A DNA stretch of 64,000 nucleotides. It comes from Pseudomonadota bacterium. GTDB taxonomy: Bacteria; Pseudomonadota; Alphaproteobacteria; Sphingomonadales; Sphingomonadaceae. Made by a program: the position numbers and the translations under genes. Each line of letters starts with the position of its first letter. The first letter of the stretch is position 1. Below, in pieces: positions 53,133 through 60,841 of this stretch. The notes under the pieces were generated by a model, which was not told where the DNA came from, ran no database searches, and saw only the letters and a program-made list of their open reading frames with translations. Location of the stretch: positions 124,001 to 188,000 of the forward strand of contig JAEWEY010000010.1 of the NCBI GenBank assembly GCA_023389105.1, read 5' to 3'.

Positions 53133-55313
53133 ATGTTAAAGTCGAGGACCTACAGCAGCATGATGCGGGCAGTAACCCTCCCGACCATCATTGCGCTTGC
53201 CGTTCTTTGCTTACTTCTGGGCGCAGTTCTTCACGTCTCCACCAGCCGGTCGGACGCTTTTGCCTTGGCCCAGCAAGAGAAACTAATCCGCCTTGCGGTC
53301 AGCGAAGCGCGTACGACGATTGCCAAAGATCAAGAGGCTTCAACCTATTGGGACGATGCAGTCGCCCGCGTCCACCAGCGGCCGCTCGACCTCGCCTGGA
53401 TCGACAACAATCTCGGCGTCTGGTTTCACACCTATTACAAACATGATGAGACTTACCTGCTCGATACGAGCGACCGGCCCATTTATGCGATGCAAAACGG
53501 TCTTCGCGGTCAGCCAGCTTCATTCGGCGGGGTATCGAAGGAGGTTCTGCCGCTGGCAGCAAAGCTTCGGCATGCGCTTCGCACCAATTATATCGCGCCC
53601 GAAGGGTCGGTCGGACAGACTATAGGAACGTCTGCGATCACCATGATTGGCAAACGCCCGGCGATCATCAGCCTTAAGCCCATCGTTTCGGAAACTGGCA
53701 CCATCGCGCAAACTCCCGGAAGCGAATATCTCCACGTTTCGGTCCGTTACCTCGACCGCAGCTTCCTCGCGCAGATTTCAAGCGTGTACAGCATCGACAG
53801 GCCCGCCTTTTCAAAGACGAAGGACCTTGCGTCTGTCCCGTTGGTGGACGGGAAGGGCCGGACTCTGGGCTTTATTAATTGGCATCCGTTTGAGCCTGGC
53901 GAGGAAGTCGAGGACAGGATGGTCCCCGCCCTTTTCTTCGCCCTTCTTACCATTGGCGGGCTCGTTGGCTGGCTGCTATCGCGCATCTGGCGGAGCCGGA
54001 CAGAGCTCGAGGCGAGCAAGGTCCAAGCGCAGCACCTCGCTTTTCACGATGTTCTCACAGGTCTTCCTAACCGAGCGCTATTCGAGGATCGCCTCGATCA
54101 TGCGCTCAGCCGCCGCGACAATCTTGTTGCCGTGCTGCTCCTGGACCTCGACCGGTTCAAGAATATCAACGACACACTTGGCCATCAGGCTGGTGACGCG
54201 CTAATCCGCGATTTCGGCCTCAGGCTTTCCGCGCTGCTCCGTGGCGGCGATACGATCGCAAGGCTGGGCGGCGATGAATTCTCCATCATCATTGAGCAGG
54301 GCAATCGCTCGGAAATCGAGCGTCTCGCACGCCGCATTGTCGAGGACGTGCGTCGCCCGTTCGAGCTGCTCGGCACGCAAGCCTATGTCGGGGTGAGCGT
54401 CGGCATCGCTTTGTCGCAAGGGAAAGCCATCGATCGCCTTGAGCTGATCCGCCGCGCCGACATCGCGCTTTATTGCGCGAAAGATGAAGGCCGCGACGAC
54501 TACCGGATCTTCAGTCACAACATGGACGCGACCGTAAAATTGCGAAGCGCGATCGAAGACGAGCTGCGCGAAGCGCTCTCCACCGGCAAGGGATTGTGCG
54601 TTCACTACCAGCCGCAGGTGGGCGCTAATGGCAACGTAATCGGGCTTGAGGCTCTGGTCCGCTGGCAGCACCCGAAGCGCGGCTTGGTCAGTCCGGAGCA
54701 ATTCGTGCCGGTTGCCGAGGATACAGGGCTCATCGTTCCGTTGGGCGAATGGGTGCTCCGCCAAGCCTGCCTCGCGTCGCGGCGCTGGCCGAACCTGTTC
54801 ATTGCGGTGAATCTGTCGCCGGTTCAGTTCCGTTCGGCCGCCTTTTTCGACCGGCTGATGCGGCTGGTACGGACCACAGGCGCCGACCCGACTTCGCTCC
54901 AGCTTGAAGTTACCGAGCGGGTGCTGCTCGACGACGACGACGCCGTACGTCAAGTCCTCAATAAGCTTCGGACTGCCGGCTTCACCATCGTGCTCGATGA
55001 CTTTGGCACGGGCTATTCATCACTCTCCTACCTCCGTAAATTCGAAGTCGATAAGCTTAAGATCGATCGCAGCTTCGTTCAGCATCTAGGCGATGCGTCC
55101 GATTCGGCCGCCATCATCAGCGCCGTATTGGCGCTTGGCCGCGCAATGGGTTTGGCAGTTGCGGCCGAAGGCGTGGAGACTGCCGAGCAGCAGCGCTTCC
55201 TTATGAACGCGGGCTGCAAGGAAATGCAGGGCTATTTGTTCTCGGAAGCTTTACCGCAAGACGAGCTCGCGCATCTTCTTGGGCCAGGAAACCGGCCGGC
55301 GGCCGCGGCCTAA
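53133..55313 (+). CDS. CHASE4-GGDEF-EAL cyclic-di-GMP enzyme, 726 aa
   Basis: Two membrane helices (about residues 14-36 and 262-284) enclose a periplasmic CHASE4 sensor with the STYWDDAV motif at 70-77. The GGDEF domain keeps RLGGDEF (379-383), so diguanylate cyclase activity is possible. The EAL domain has LEALVRW (506-508 EAL), EVTERVLL, DDFGTGYSSL, KIDRS and AEGVET, so it should hydrolyse c-di-GMP. It should act at the inner membrane in response to an extracytoplasmic signal. ATG 53133 is chosen because the earlier frame overlaps the PEP-CTERM remnant on the other strand; ATG 53163 is also possible. Confidence 0.93.
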   Translation: MLKSRTYSSMMRAVTLPTIIALAVLCLLLGAVLHVSTSRSDAFALAQQEKLIRLAVSEARTTIAKDQEASTYWDDAVARVHQRPLDLAWIDNNLGVWFHTYYKHDETYLLDTSDRPIYAMQNGLRGQPASFGGVSKEVLPLAAKLRHALRTNYIAPEGSVGQTIGTSAITMIGKRPAIISLKPIVSETGTIAQTPGSEYLHVSVRYLDRSFLAQISSVYSIDRPAFSKTKDLASVPLVDGKGRTLGFINWHPFEPGEEVEDRMVPALFFALLTIGGLVGWLLSRIWRSRTELEASKVQAQHLAFHDVLTGLPNRALFEDRLDHALSRRDNLVAVLLLDLDRFKNINDTLGHQAGDALIRDFGLRLSALLRGGDTIARLGGDEFSIIIEQGNRSEIERLARRIVEDVRRPFELLGTQAYVGVSVGIALSQGKAIDRLELIRRADIALYCAKDEGRDDYRIFSHNMDATVKLRSAIEDELREALSTGKGLCVHYQPQVGANGNVIGLEALVRWQHPKRGLVSPEQFVPVAEDTGLIVPLGEWVLRQACLASRRWPNLFIAVNLSPVQFRSAAFFDRLMRLVRTTGADPTSLQLEVTERVLLDDDDAVRQVLNKLRTAGFTIVLDDFGTGYSSLSYLRKFEVDKLKIDRSFVQHLGDASDSAAIISAVLALGRAMGLAVAAEGVETAEQQRFLMNAGCKEMQGYLFSEALPQDELAHLLGPGNRPAAAA

Positions 55314-55316
55314 GCC

Positions 55317-56003
55317 ATGTGCGCCAGATGGTGCCTCGTAGAGGCGTTCGCCTCGCTGTTCCTCGTCGCGTCGCAAGCACAGGCAGCGGATCTGTCGGGC
55401 GAGGTAGGGGTCGCCAGCGACTACCGCTACCGCGGGCTCTCGCTTTCTGAAGCGGACCCTGCGCTGCAGGCGTCGCTTAACCTGGATCTGGGAAAAGGCG
55501 TCTATGCGGGCCTCTGGGTCTCCTCGATCAAAAATGAGGGCAAGCTCCGGCCCGAGCTCGACCTCAACTTGGGCAAGGAATTCGAGCTCAGGCCGAACCT
55601 TTCGATTGAGATTTCCGCGACCTACTTCGCCTATCCGTTGGGCCATCACGACAATTATGCGGAAGCTACGGCAATCTTCTCGGCGAACCGGGGCGCGTTT
55701 ACCGGCAATATCGGCATAAGTGCCGCGCCGGCTCAAAGGGCGATGAGCGACGAATTCGGCCGCAAGCGGGCTAATTTATATTACTTCGGGAGCGGTGAGC
55801 TGGAATTGGCCCATCTACCGGCGAAGGTCACAACCAGTCTCGGCTATGAGCGCGGCGCCTTCGACGAGGTTGGGAAAGGCGGCAAATGGGACTGGAGCTT
55901 TGGCGCCGAAATCCGCCTCGACGCCGCGAAATTCGGCATCGCCTATATTGACAGTAATGCCGGCCGGCCGGCTCTGGTCGGTTCGCTTGGCTTAGTGTTT
56001 TGA
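55317..56003 (+). CDS. TorF-family putative porin, 228 aa
   Basis: After a signal peptide (VEAFASLFLVASQAQA) the product has DLSGEVGVASDYRYRGLSLS near residue 25, the family signature, then ASLNLDLGKGVYAGLWVSSI, with beta-strands to a C-terminal Phe (GSLGLVF). The family are outer membrane barrels of unknown specificity, common in proteobacteria. Its ATG is 1 codon after the GGDEF-EAL stop. Confidence 0.9.
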   Translation: MCARWCLVEAFASLFLVASQAQAADLSGEVGVASDYRYRGLSLSEADPALQASLNLDLGKGVYAGLWVSSIKNEGKLRPELDLNLGKEFELRPNLSIEISATYFAYPLGHHDNYAEATAIFSANRGAFTGNIGISAAPAQRAMSDEFGRKRANLYYFGSGELELAHLPAKVTTSLGYERGAFDEVGKGGKWDWSFGAEIRLDAAKFGIAYIDSNAGRPALVGSLGLVF

Positions 56004-56090
56004 ATAGCGATTTCGGATTTACGGCAATCAACTAGCGGGAATTGATGCCTCCGGACAAGCAAGGCAGTATTTCCATAAAGGAAAGAGTTT

Positions 56091-56109
56091 GGCCCGGTTC
56101 GCGCGGGCC
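56091..56109. terminator. Possible bidirectional hairpin between convergent genes
   Basis: GGCCCG and CGGGCC pair around GTTCGCG between the porin gene and the PilZ gene. There is no good T tract on either side, so termination is uncertain. Confidence 0.35.
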
Positions 56110-56112
56110 GAC

Positions 56113-56772
56113 CTAGGCGGCCGCAGCCTGGTTGTTCATCGCCGCCAGCGCTTGGTCGGCACTCCTCCGCAAGCTGAAGATCTTCGTCGCGTCGATCGCA
56201 AGATCGCTTTGACCGCTTAAAATGGCTTCGACAGCGCCGATGACCTGCATTGCGATATCAAGGTGCTGGAGCGCGGGGCCATGCGAGGTGATGATGCGCT
56301 CGTCATTGGCAAGGCACTCGCTAAGCGTCTCGAGCAGATTGGCAGCCAGGCGGAGGTCGGCCGAGAGAGGCCGTTCTTTTTCGCCTTCGCCTGTCCGCGG
56401 CTCCTTAGCCGAACGTAGCGGGATTGACCCGGCTTTAATCGTCCTCACGATATCGTCGACGCGCTGCTGGTCGCCATTGGTGGGTGTCACCCGCCATCGT
56501 TGCACGTCCACCACGCCGGAAAATTTCAGACCGCAGCGAAGCCCGTCGGTCCAGATGATCAGCGCGTGCACGATCAGCGAACCACGAACGAGTTGTACGA
56601 CCCCGCCCTCCACCAATGGTGTGGAAAGCTCGATCAAGGCACCGCTATTCGAGAGATTGCGAATCTTCACCGGGACAGATTGACCGTCGCAATATAATGA
56701 GGCGGCCAGGTACAGACTCGCTCTTGGCCTCTCGCGAAGCTCGATTGGCAAAGGTTGAACGGCGTTGGTCAT
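56113..56772 (-). CDS. PilZ-domain protein with helical C-terminus, 219 aa
   Basis: The N-terminal PilZ domain has RERPRASLYLAASLYCDGQS (RxxxR-like), then IRNLSNSGALIELSTPLVEG (N-x-S-x-x-G) and RCGLKFSG. Residues about 125-219 form a helical tail of unknown function (LSADLRLAANLLETLSECLA). It may bind c-di-GMP. It is opposite to and next to the GT2 polysaccharide locus, which such proteins often control. Confidence 0.8.
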   Translation of the reverse strand: MTNAVQPLPIELRERPRASLYLAASLYCDGQSVPVKIRNLSNSGALIELSTPLVEGGVVQLVRGSLIVHALIIWTDGLRCGLKFSGVVDVQRWRVTPTNGDQQRVDDIVRTIKAGSIPLRSAKEPRTGEGEKERPLSADLRLAANLLETLSECLANDERIITSHGPALQHLDIAMQVIGAVEAILSGQSDLAIDATKIFSLRRSADQALAAMNNQAAAA

Positions 56773-56876
56773 ATCAGTGACTCAACCCTTGCCTCACGCG
56801 CCTTAAAACATCGCGCAACATCGGTCCGATTTGGAGGAGTTTGGAATCCCGGGATGCCCTTCGCGCGGCTGAGAAA

Positions 56877-57818
56877 TCACCTCGGGCGAATGGTCAGGCC
56901 CAACCGCCCCGAAAGATACCTGTATCCGCCGCCACCTTGGTTGAGGGAATTGTTCGAATACTGCAGCTGGGCGAAGGCCTGGAGCCTGTTCGAACGCGCC
57001 GGACTTTCCATTCGAAGGTCAACGAGCTCCGCGGACTGGCGGTGCGATCCGGTGGCCTTCTGAACGCCGTAACCAACAGCCGCCAGGTACATCCAGCCCC
57101 GATTGTCGAAGCGCCGCATCTGAAGGACGGGGATCAGCGCGACAAAGTTGCGCGGCGAATAATAATCGAATTCGCCCGGTCGGGTGGAGTGAAAGTAGCG
57201 TGCGCGCAGCTGAACGCTGATACCGAGCTGGGGCGCTAGGACATGAATGGCAGTGCCGCGCAAGTGAAGCCGAACGTTTTTGCCCGTAAACTCCTGAACG
57301 CCGCCCATTACATTGAGCGTGTCCCTGACGCCGAGCGGCACATCGAAGCTGGCACCACCAAAGGTGTAATAGATTCCTCGATCGAGCCCCTGTCTGGTCT
57401 CGACAATCTCGCGTTCGAGGAAAACCTCCTTCGACCAATCCTTGCTGCGCAAAGATGCTGCGCCAAGAATTGTCTCGCCATTGGTGCCGACCCGAGCGCG
57501 CCAGCGCCATTTCTCACCGAGGCTGTCGGCCAAATCGATGTAGGCTCGCGTCTCCCGACGCATCTTGTCCCCTGACGGTGAGAACCAGGCGCGCTCGACC
57601 GCGACACCCTGGTAATGATCGCGGTCTTGGAACGTCCACAAAGCGCGGCCCAACAGTTTCACGACATCCGTGTGATCGGAATCGGTGCTGAAATTGAGCT
57701 CGACACCTGGTGCAGGGCCGCGCGCAGATGTGTCGCTTCCGCCTTGCGCGAGCGCGGCGCTGCTCAATGACGCAAAGGCGAGTGCAAGACCAGCCAACCG
57801 GCCGCGGCGCAACCTCAT
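56877..57818 (-). CDS. Outer-membrane beta-barrel protein coupled to GT2 synthase, 313 aa
   Basis: ATG 57818 overlaps the glycosyltransferase stop in ATGA. A signal peptide (RLAGLALAFASLSSAALAQG) precedes beta-rich segments such as YQGVAVERAWFSPSGDKMRR, WRWRARVGTNGETILGAASL and GIYYTFGGASFDVPLGVRD, ending RYLSGRLGLTIRPR. It has no named domain, but coupling to the synthase suggests an export pore analogous to the PgaA or BcsC barrel. The longer reading to 58130 is only the shadow of the synthase gene. Confidence 0.75.
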   Translation of the reverse strand: MRLRRGRLAGLALAFASLSSAALAQGGSDTSARGPAPGVELNFSTDSDHTDVVKLLGRALWTFQDRDHYQGVAVERAWFSPSGDKMRRETRAYIDLADSLGEKWRWRARVGTNGETILGAASLRSKDWSKEVFLEREIVETRQGLDRGIYYTFGGASFDVPLGVRDTLNVMGGVQEFTGKNVRLHLRGTAIHVLAPQLGISVQLRARYFHSTRPGEFDYYSPRNFVALIPVLQMRRFDNRGWMYLAAVGYGVQKATGSHRQSAELVDLRMESPARSNRLQAFAQLQYSNNSLNQGGGGYRYLSGRLGLTIRPR

Positions 57819-59188
57819 TTGGTTCCCCATTTTTTTCGCTGACCCGTCAATTCGGAGATGTAGCCCCACAAGCACACGGGCTGCATGATGATCGCGTAGA
57901 CCAGAACGTAGAACACGAGTCCGAACACGTTGCGTCGTACTCTCAGGCCCTTGGCCTGAAACATCTGACGCTGAATGCGGAAGATCACGATGTTCCACAC
58001 GAGCGCCAGCGGCAGGAGCAGTAAAGTGAGCGGGCCCGCGATCCAATAATAGCCGAGCAGCGCGGCCGCGAGGCCGGGAATGAAGACGAAGGTGAAAGTA
58101 AAATCGAGCGGCAGGAACAGGCAATTCCACCAGACGAAAAGGGTCGAAAGCCGGCGCTTAAACAGCAAGCTCTTGTGACGCTGCATGGCCTCGATCAGGC
58201 CGCGCGACCAACGCTTCCGCTGCTGGTAAAATTGACGGAAGCTCGTCGGCGCATCGGTAAAGACAATGGCATCCTCGGCATAGCCGACACGATAGCCCTT
58301 CTGGAGCATCGCCCAAGTCATCACGATATCTTCGCCGACCGACTCCGGCCAACCGCCGACTGCCTCCAGCGCATCCTTGCGGTAGAGCGAAAATGCACCC
58401 TGGGCCACGAGCGTCCCGTGATACATGCTCTGCATACGCTTCACCGCCGCGATGCCGTGGAAATAATCCCATTCCTGCGCCGCCGTGATCAGCGATGCAC
58501 GCGAGTTACGGACCAAGACCGCGCCCGCGACTGCCATCGTCCCGGGAGGATCTGACAAATAGCGTTCGACGATTTCCGTCATGCTGTCAGCGCGCAGCCG
58601 GCTGTCGCCGTCAATGGTGCAGACAAGCGCATGACGCGCGGCGGCAAGGCCACTGTTCAAAACCGCGGCCTTGCCACGATTCTCGAAGAAATCGAGCAAG
58701 CGGATCGAGATGTTGGCCGGGAGCTTGAGCCTGGCCTGTGTCTGCTTAACCCTGGCGACCGTGCCGTCGCTCGAGCCATCATTGAGAACCAAGGCTTCGA
58801 TATCGCCGCGATAATTGAGCGCGGCAATGCTCTCCAGTGTTGCTTCGATGCCCGCCTCCTCGTTGTAGGCGGCAATCAGCAAGGTGACCCCAGGATAGAA
58901 AGCGACGGGACGCCGCGCCGGGCGCCTGTCCATAACCAGCGAGGTCGCGAGAAACGCATTCATAAACCCAGGCACGAAGGCGATGAAGGTGAGTGCCCAG
59001 AGCGCGAACAAAGGCGTCGTGAGCAGCGCCAGATCGTGCATCCATGCCTGCGCGAGAAAGACGCTAAAGCCGGTCCAGCAAAGCGCCACGGCCAGCGCAA
59101 TTGCAAACTTCACCCGAATGCTCAGGTAAAAGGATCTGCCGGTTCGAGTGGCGAGTTCGAGATCCTCGAACCGCACTGGCGCGTTCAT
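57815..59188 (-). CDS. Family 2 glycosyltransferase (PgaC/BcsA/NodC-like polysaccharide synthase), 457 aa
   Basis: ATG 59188 gives an N-terminal membrane pair (FAIALAVALCWTGFSVFLAQ, LTTPLFALWALTFIAF), then the GT-A domain: LLIAAYNEEAGIEATLESIA, LNDGSSDGT, DGDSRLRAD (D-x-D), GED (VGEDIVMT) and QQRKRWSRG (Q-x-x-R-W). Further C-terminal membrane helices form the translocation channel. The enzyme is a processive beta-glycan synthase such as poly-GlcNAc or a cellulose-like polymer; specificity unclear. It forms a two-gene operon with the barrel. Confidence 0.9.
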   Translation of the reverse strand: MNAPVRFEDLELATRTGRSFYLSIRVKFAIALAVALCWTGFSVFLAQAWMHDLALLTTPLFALWALTFIAFVPGFMNAFLATSLVMDRRPARRPVAFYPGVTLLIAAYNEEAGIEATLESIAALNYRGDIEALVLNDGSSDGTVARVKQTQARLKLPANISIRLLDFFENRGKAAVLNSGLAAARHALVCTIDGDSRLRADSMTEIVERYLSDPPGTMAVAGAVLVRNSRASLITAAQEWDYFHGIAAVKRMQSMYHGTLVAQGAFSLYRKDALEAVGGWPESVGEDIVMTWAMLQKGYRVGYAEDAIVFTDAPTSFRQFYQQRKRWSRGLIEAMQRHKSLLFKRRLSTLFVWWNCLFLPLDFTFTFVFIPGLAAALLGYYWIAGPLTLLLLPLALVWNIVIFRIQRQMFQAKGLRVRRNVFGLVFYVLVYAIIMQPVCLWGYISELTGQRKKWGTK

Positions 59189-59381
59189 GGTTGCAACAAT
59201 CGCCTTCTTTTGAAGCTGTGACCGCGGGCGGTCTCGCCTCTCGTCTACACGACAAGGGTAAACAGGTTCTTTACCGTGCGAGCCGGCAATGGAGACATGG
59301 CGTCCACAAAGGACGCGCGTGAACTCCATAATATTTAGAACCGGATGGAATTCTCGGCTGGCCTCGGGCTAAAGAAGCCTG

Positions 59382-59633
59382 GTGAAACACATTCTCCGAT
59401 TTTGGTCGCGCGAACCTTACTGGCGGGTCACGCTCCGCTCCGCGCCTTTGCTCAGTGCTGTCCTGCTCGACCGCTGGGACCAGGAGGTCCGAATTTTTCG
59501 CTGGAAGTTTTTGGCTAAAGCGGCCGCCCGCCGGCACCGGCTCGTCGTTCGCAATTTCGTGACGGAAGCGATCGTCGAAGCCTATCGGCCGGGCAGCAAC
59601 ATCGTCGATCTCGAAGCGCGCAGACCGAGCTGA
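59382..59633 (+). CDS. Small basic protein, 83 aa
   Basis: From GTG 59382 the product is MKHILRFWSREPYWRVTLRS then APLLSAVLLDRWDQEVRIFR and KFLAKAAARRHRLVVRNFVT. It is very basic and may be membrane- or nucleic-acid-associated. No domain recognised. Confidence 0.5.
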   Translation: MKHILRFWSREPYWRVTLRSAPLLSAVLLDRWDQEVRIFRWKFLAKAAARRHRLVVRNFVTEAIVEAYRPGSNIVDLEARRPS

Positions 59634-59686
59634 CTTTGCCGGCCGCGAGTTCTAGCTGATCATGATGGTTTGAGGAGCGCTTTTAT

Positions 59687-59728
59687 GGAGAGGCCCGCGG
59701 GCTGGAACTTGCCCTTACGGGCCTCTCC
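59687..59728. other. Strong long hairpin between convergent genes
   Basis: GGAGAGGCCCG (59687-59697) pairs perfectly with CGGGCCTCTCC (59718-59728). An inner GGGC / GCCC adds a second stem around TGGAACTT. There is no T tract; it could be a structured RNA or a bidirectional barrier. Confidence 0.55.
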
Positions 59729-59833
59729 AAGGACTGATGGAGGCTCCAAGTGGGGTGGAACCGCCGAGGCAGCTTGTAACTAAGCAAGTGCTAGGGAAGT
59801 CTTTCACATTGCTCCGAAGTGGATGCAGTAATT

Positions 59834-60124
59834 CTAGAAGGTTCTGGGCTTGAAACGGGTGCCTCCAAAGAGCGCGCGTTCGATGTTGGCGTGCCGCGCC
59901 TCCAAATGACGCTGCCAGGCGTCATCCCGAAGTTTCGGAGGTTCGCCGGCAGCGCGGAGTTCAAATAAGTCGCACTCGATCTGTTTGGCGATTTCGGCAC
60001 TGATTTCGCCTTCGTCCAACAGCCGCAAGAGTTCCTGCCAATGGTTCTTTGAAACCTCGACGCGGTTCGGCACGGCAAGCCGCAAATCAGTTGGACGGCG
60101 CGAACCGGGGCGGGACAAGGTCAA
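59834..60124 (-). CDS. Hypothetical protein, 96 aa
   Basis: The product MTLSRPGSRRPTDLRLAVPN has a charged helical core (NHWQELLRLLDEGEISAEIA then KQIECDLFELRAAGEPPKLR) and a C-terminal FKPRTF. Soluble, with no recognised domain. It lies 30 bases downstream of the chaperone gene on the same strand and could be part of the fimbrial operon. Confidence 0.55.
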   Translation of the reverse strand: MTLSRPGSRRPTDLRLAVPNRVEVSKNHWQELLRLLDEGEISAEIAKQIECDLFELRAAGEPPKLRDDAWQRHLEARHANIERALFGGTRFKPRTF

Positions 60125-60154
60125 ATCCTTTTCATTTTTGTTATGAAGCGCCGG

Positions 60155-60841
60155 TCAGAACACGCGACGCTCTTCTCCATTGGGTGTCTTCACTGTAAAT
60201 TCTGCCGTCTTGTCCGGCAACACCGGAACCGTCCAAGATGCACCGGCATAGAGCCTCTTACCGCTGATCGCTGAGCAAGATTTGCGCTGCGCGTCGCATT
60301 GCCGTCCGTCGATCAGTTCGACGCTACTGTTGCCGTCATTGCGCACGACCACTTGCCCGTTGTGCCGCGAACTGACGAGGGAGCCCATGGCCCGCGCAGG
60401 ACGGACGAGAACGAGAATGTCGTAACCGACCATGATTTTGATACCCGACGCGTTGGACTGCAGGGGGCCCACGACCGGTTTAACCGTAACCCTGTACACG
60501 CGTTCACGCTCGCTTGGCGGATTGAGCGCGGCGACGCGCAGGAGCCGCCGCTGACCCGGCTCGAGAATCACGCGTGACGGCGATGCTAGCAGGCCCAATT
60601 TCTGCGGATCGGGGTCATGCCGGTCTGACTGGGCCGCGGTGCCCGCTGCAACGATCTCGCGCGGCTCAATCGCCACGAACGTTCGCTCGGGCGAATCATT
60701 CCACAGCTCGATGTCGCTGGCCTTACTACCCTCGCCCAGTTCGACAATGAGCTGGCTAAGCTTCAGGTCCGCCTGCGCGGCGGTCGGCGCCAAAAGGGTC
60801 GCGACGGCGAATGCCCTAACCAGCAACTTGCGATAAATCAT
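60155..60841 (-). CDS. Periplasmic fimbrial chaperone, alternate chaperone-usher (PapD-like), 228 aa
   Basis: ATG 60841 overlaps the usher stop in ATGA. After a signal peptide (RAFAVATLLAPTAAQA) the protein has the N-terminal Ig-like domain (LSQLIVELGEGSKASDIELW; VILEPGQRRLLRVAALNPP) and a second domain ending in NGEERRVF. The PGQ-x-R-x-x-R-V element is like the fimbrial chaperone pattern. It should escort pilin subunits by donor-strand complementation. Confidence 0.82.
   Translation of the reverse strand: MIYRKLLVRAFAVATLLAPTAAQADLKLSQLIVELGEGSKASDIELWNDSPERTFVAIEPREIVAAGTAAQSDRHDPDPQKLGLLASPSRVILEPGQRRLLRVAALNPPSERERVYRVTVKPVVGPLQSNASGIKIMVGYDILVLVRPARAMGSLVSSRHNGQVVVRNDGNSSVELIDGRQCDAQRKSCSAISGKRLYAGASWTVPVLPDKTAEFTVKTPNGEERRVF

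Noticed and set aside
58175..59221. Plus-strand ORFs opposite the GT2 synthase
   Set aside because: They are antisense shadows of a gene with full glycosyltransferase motifs.
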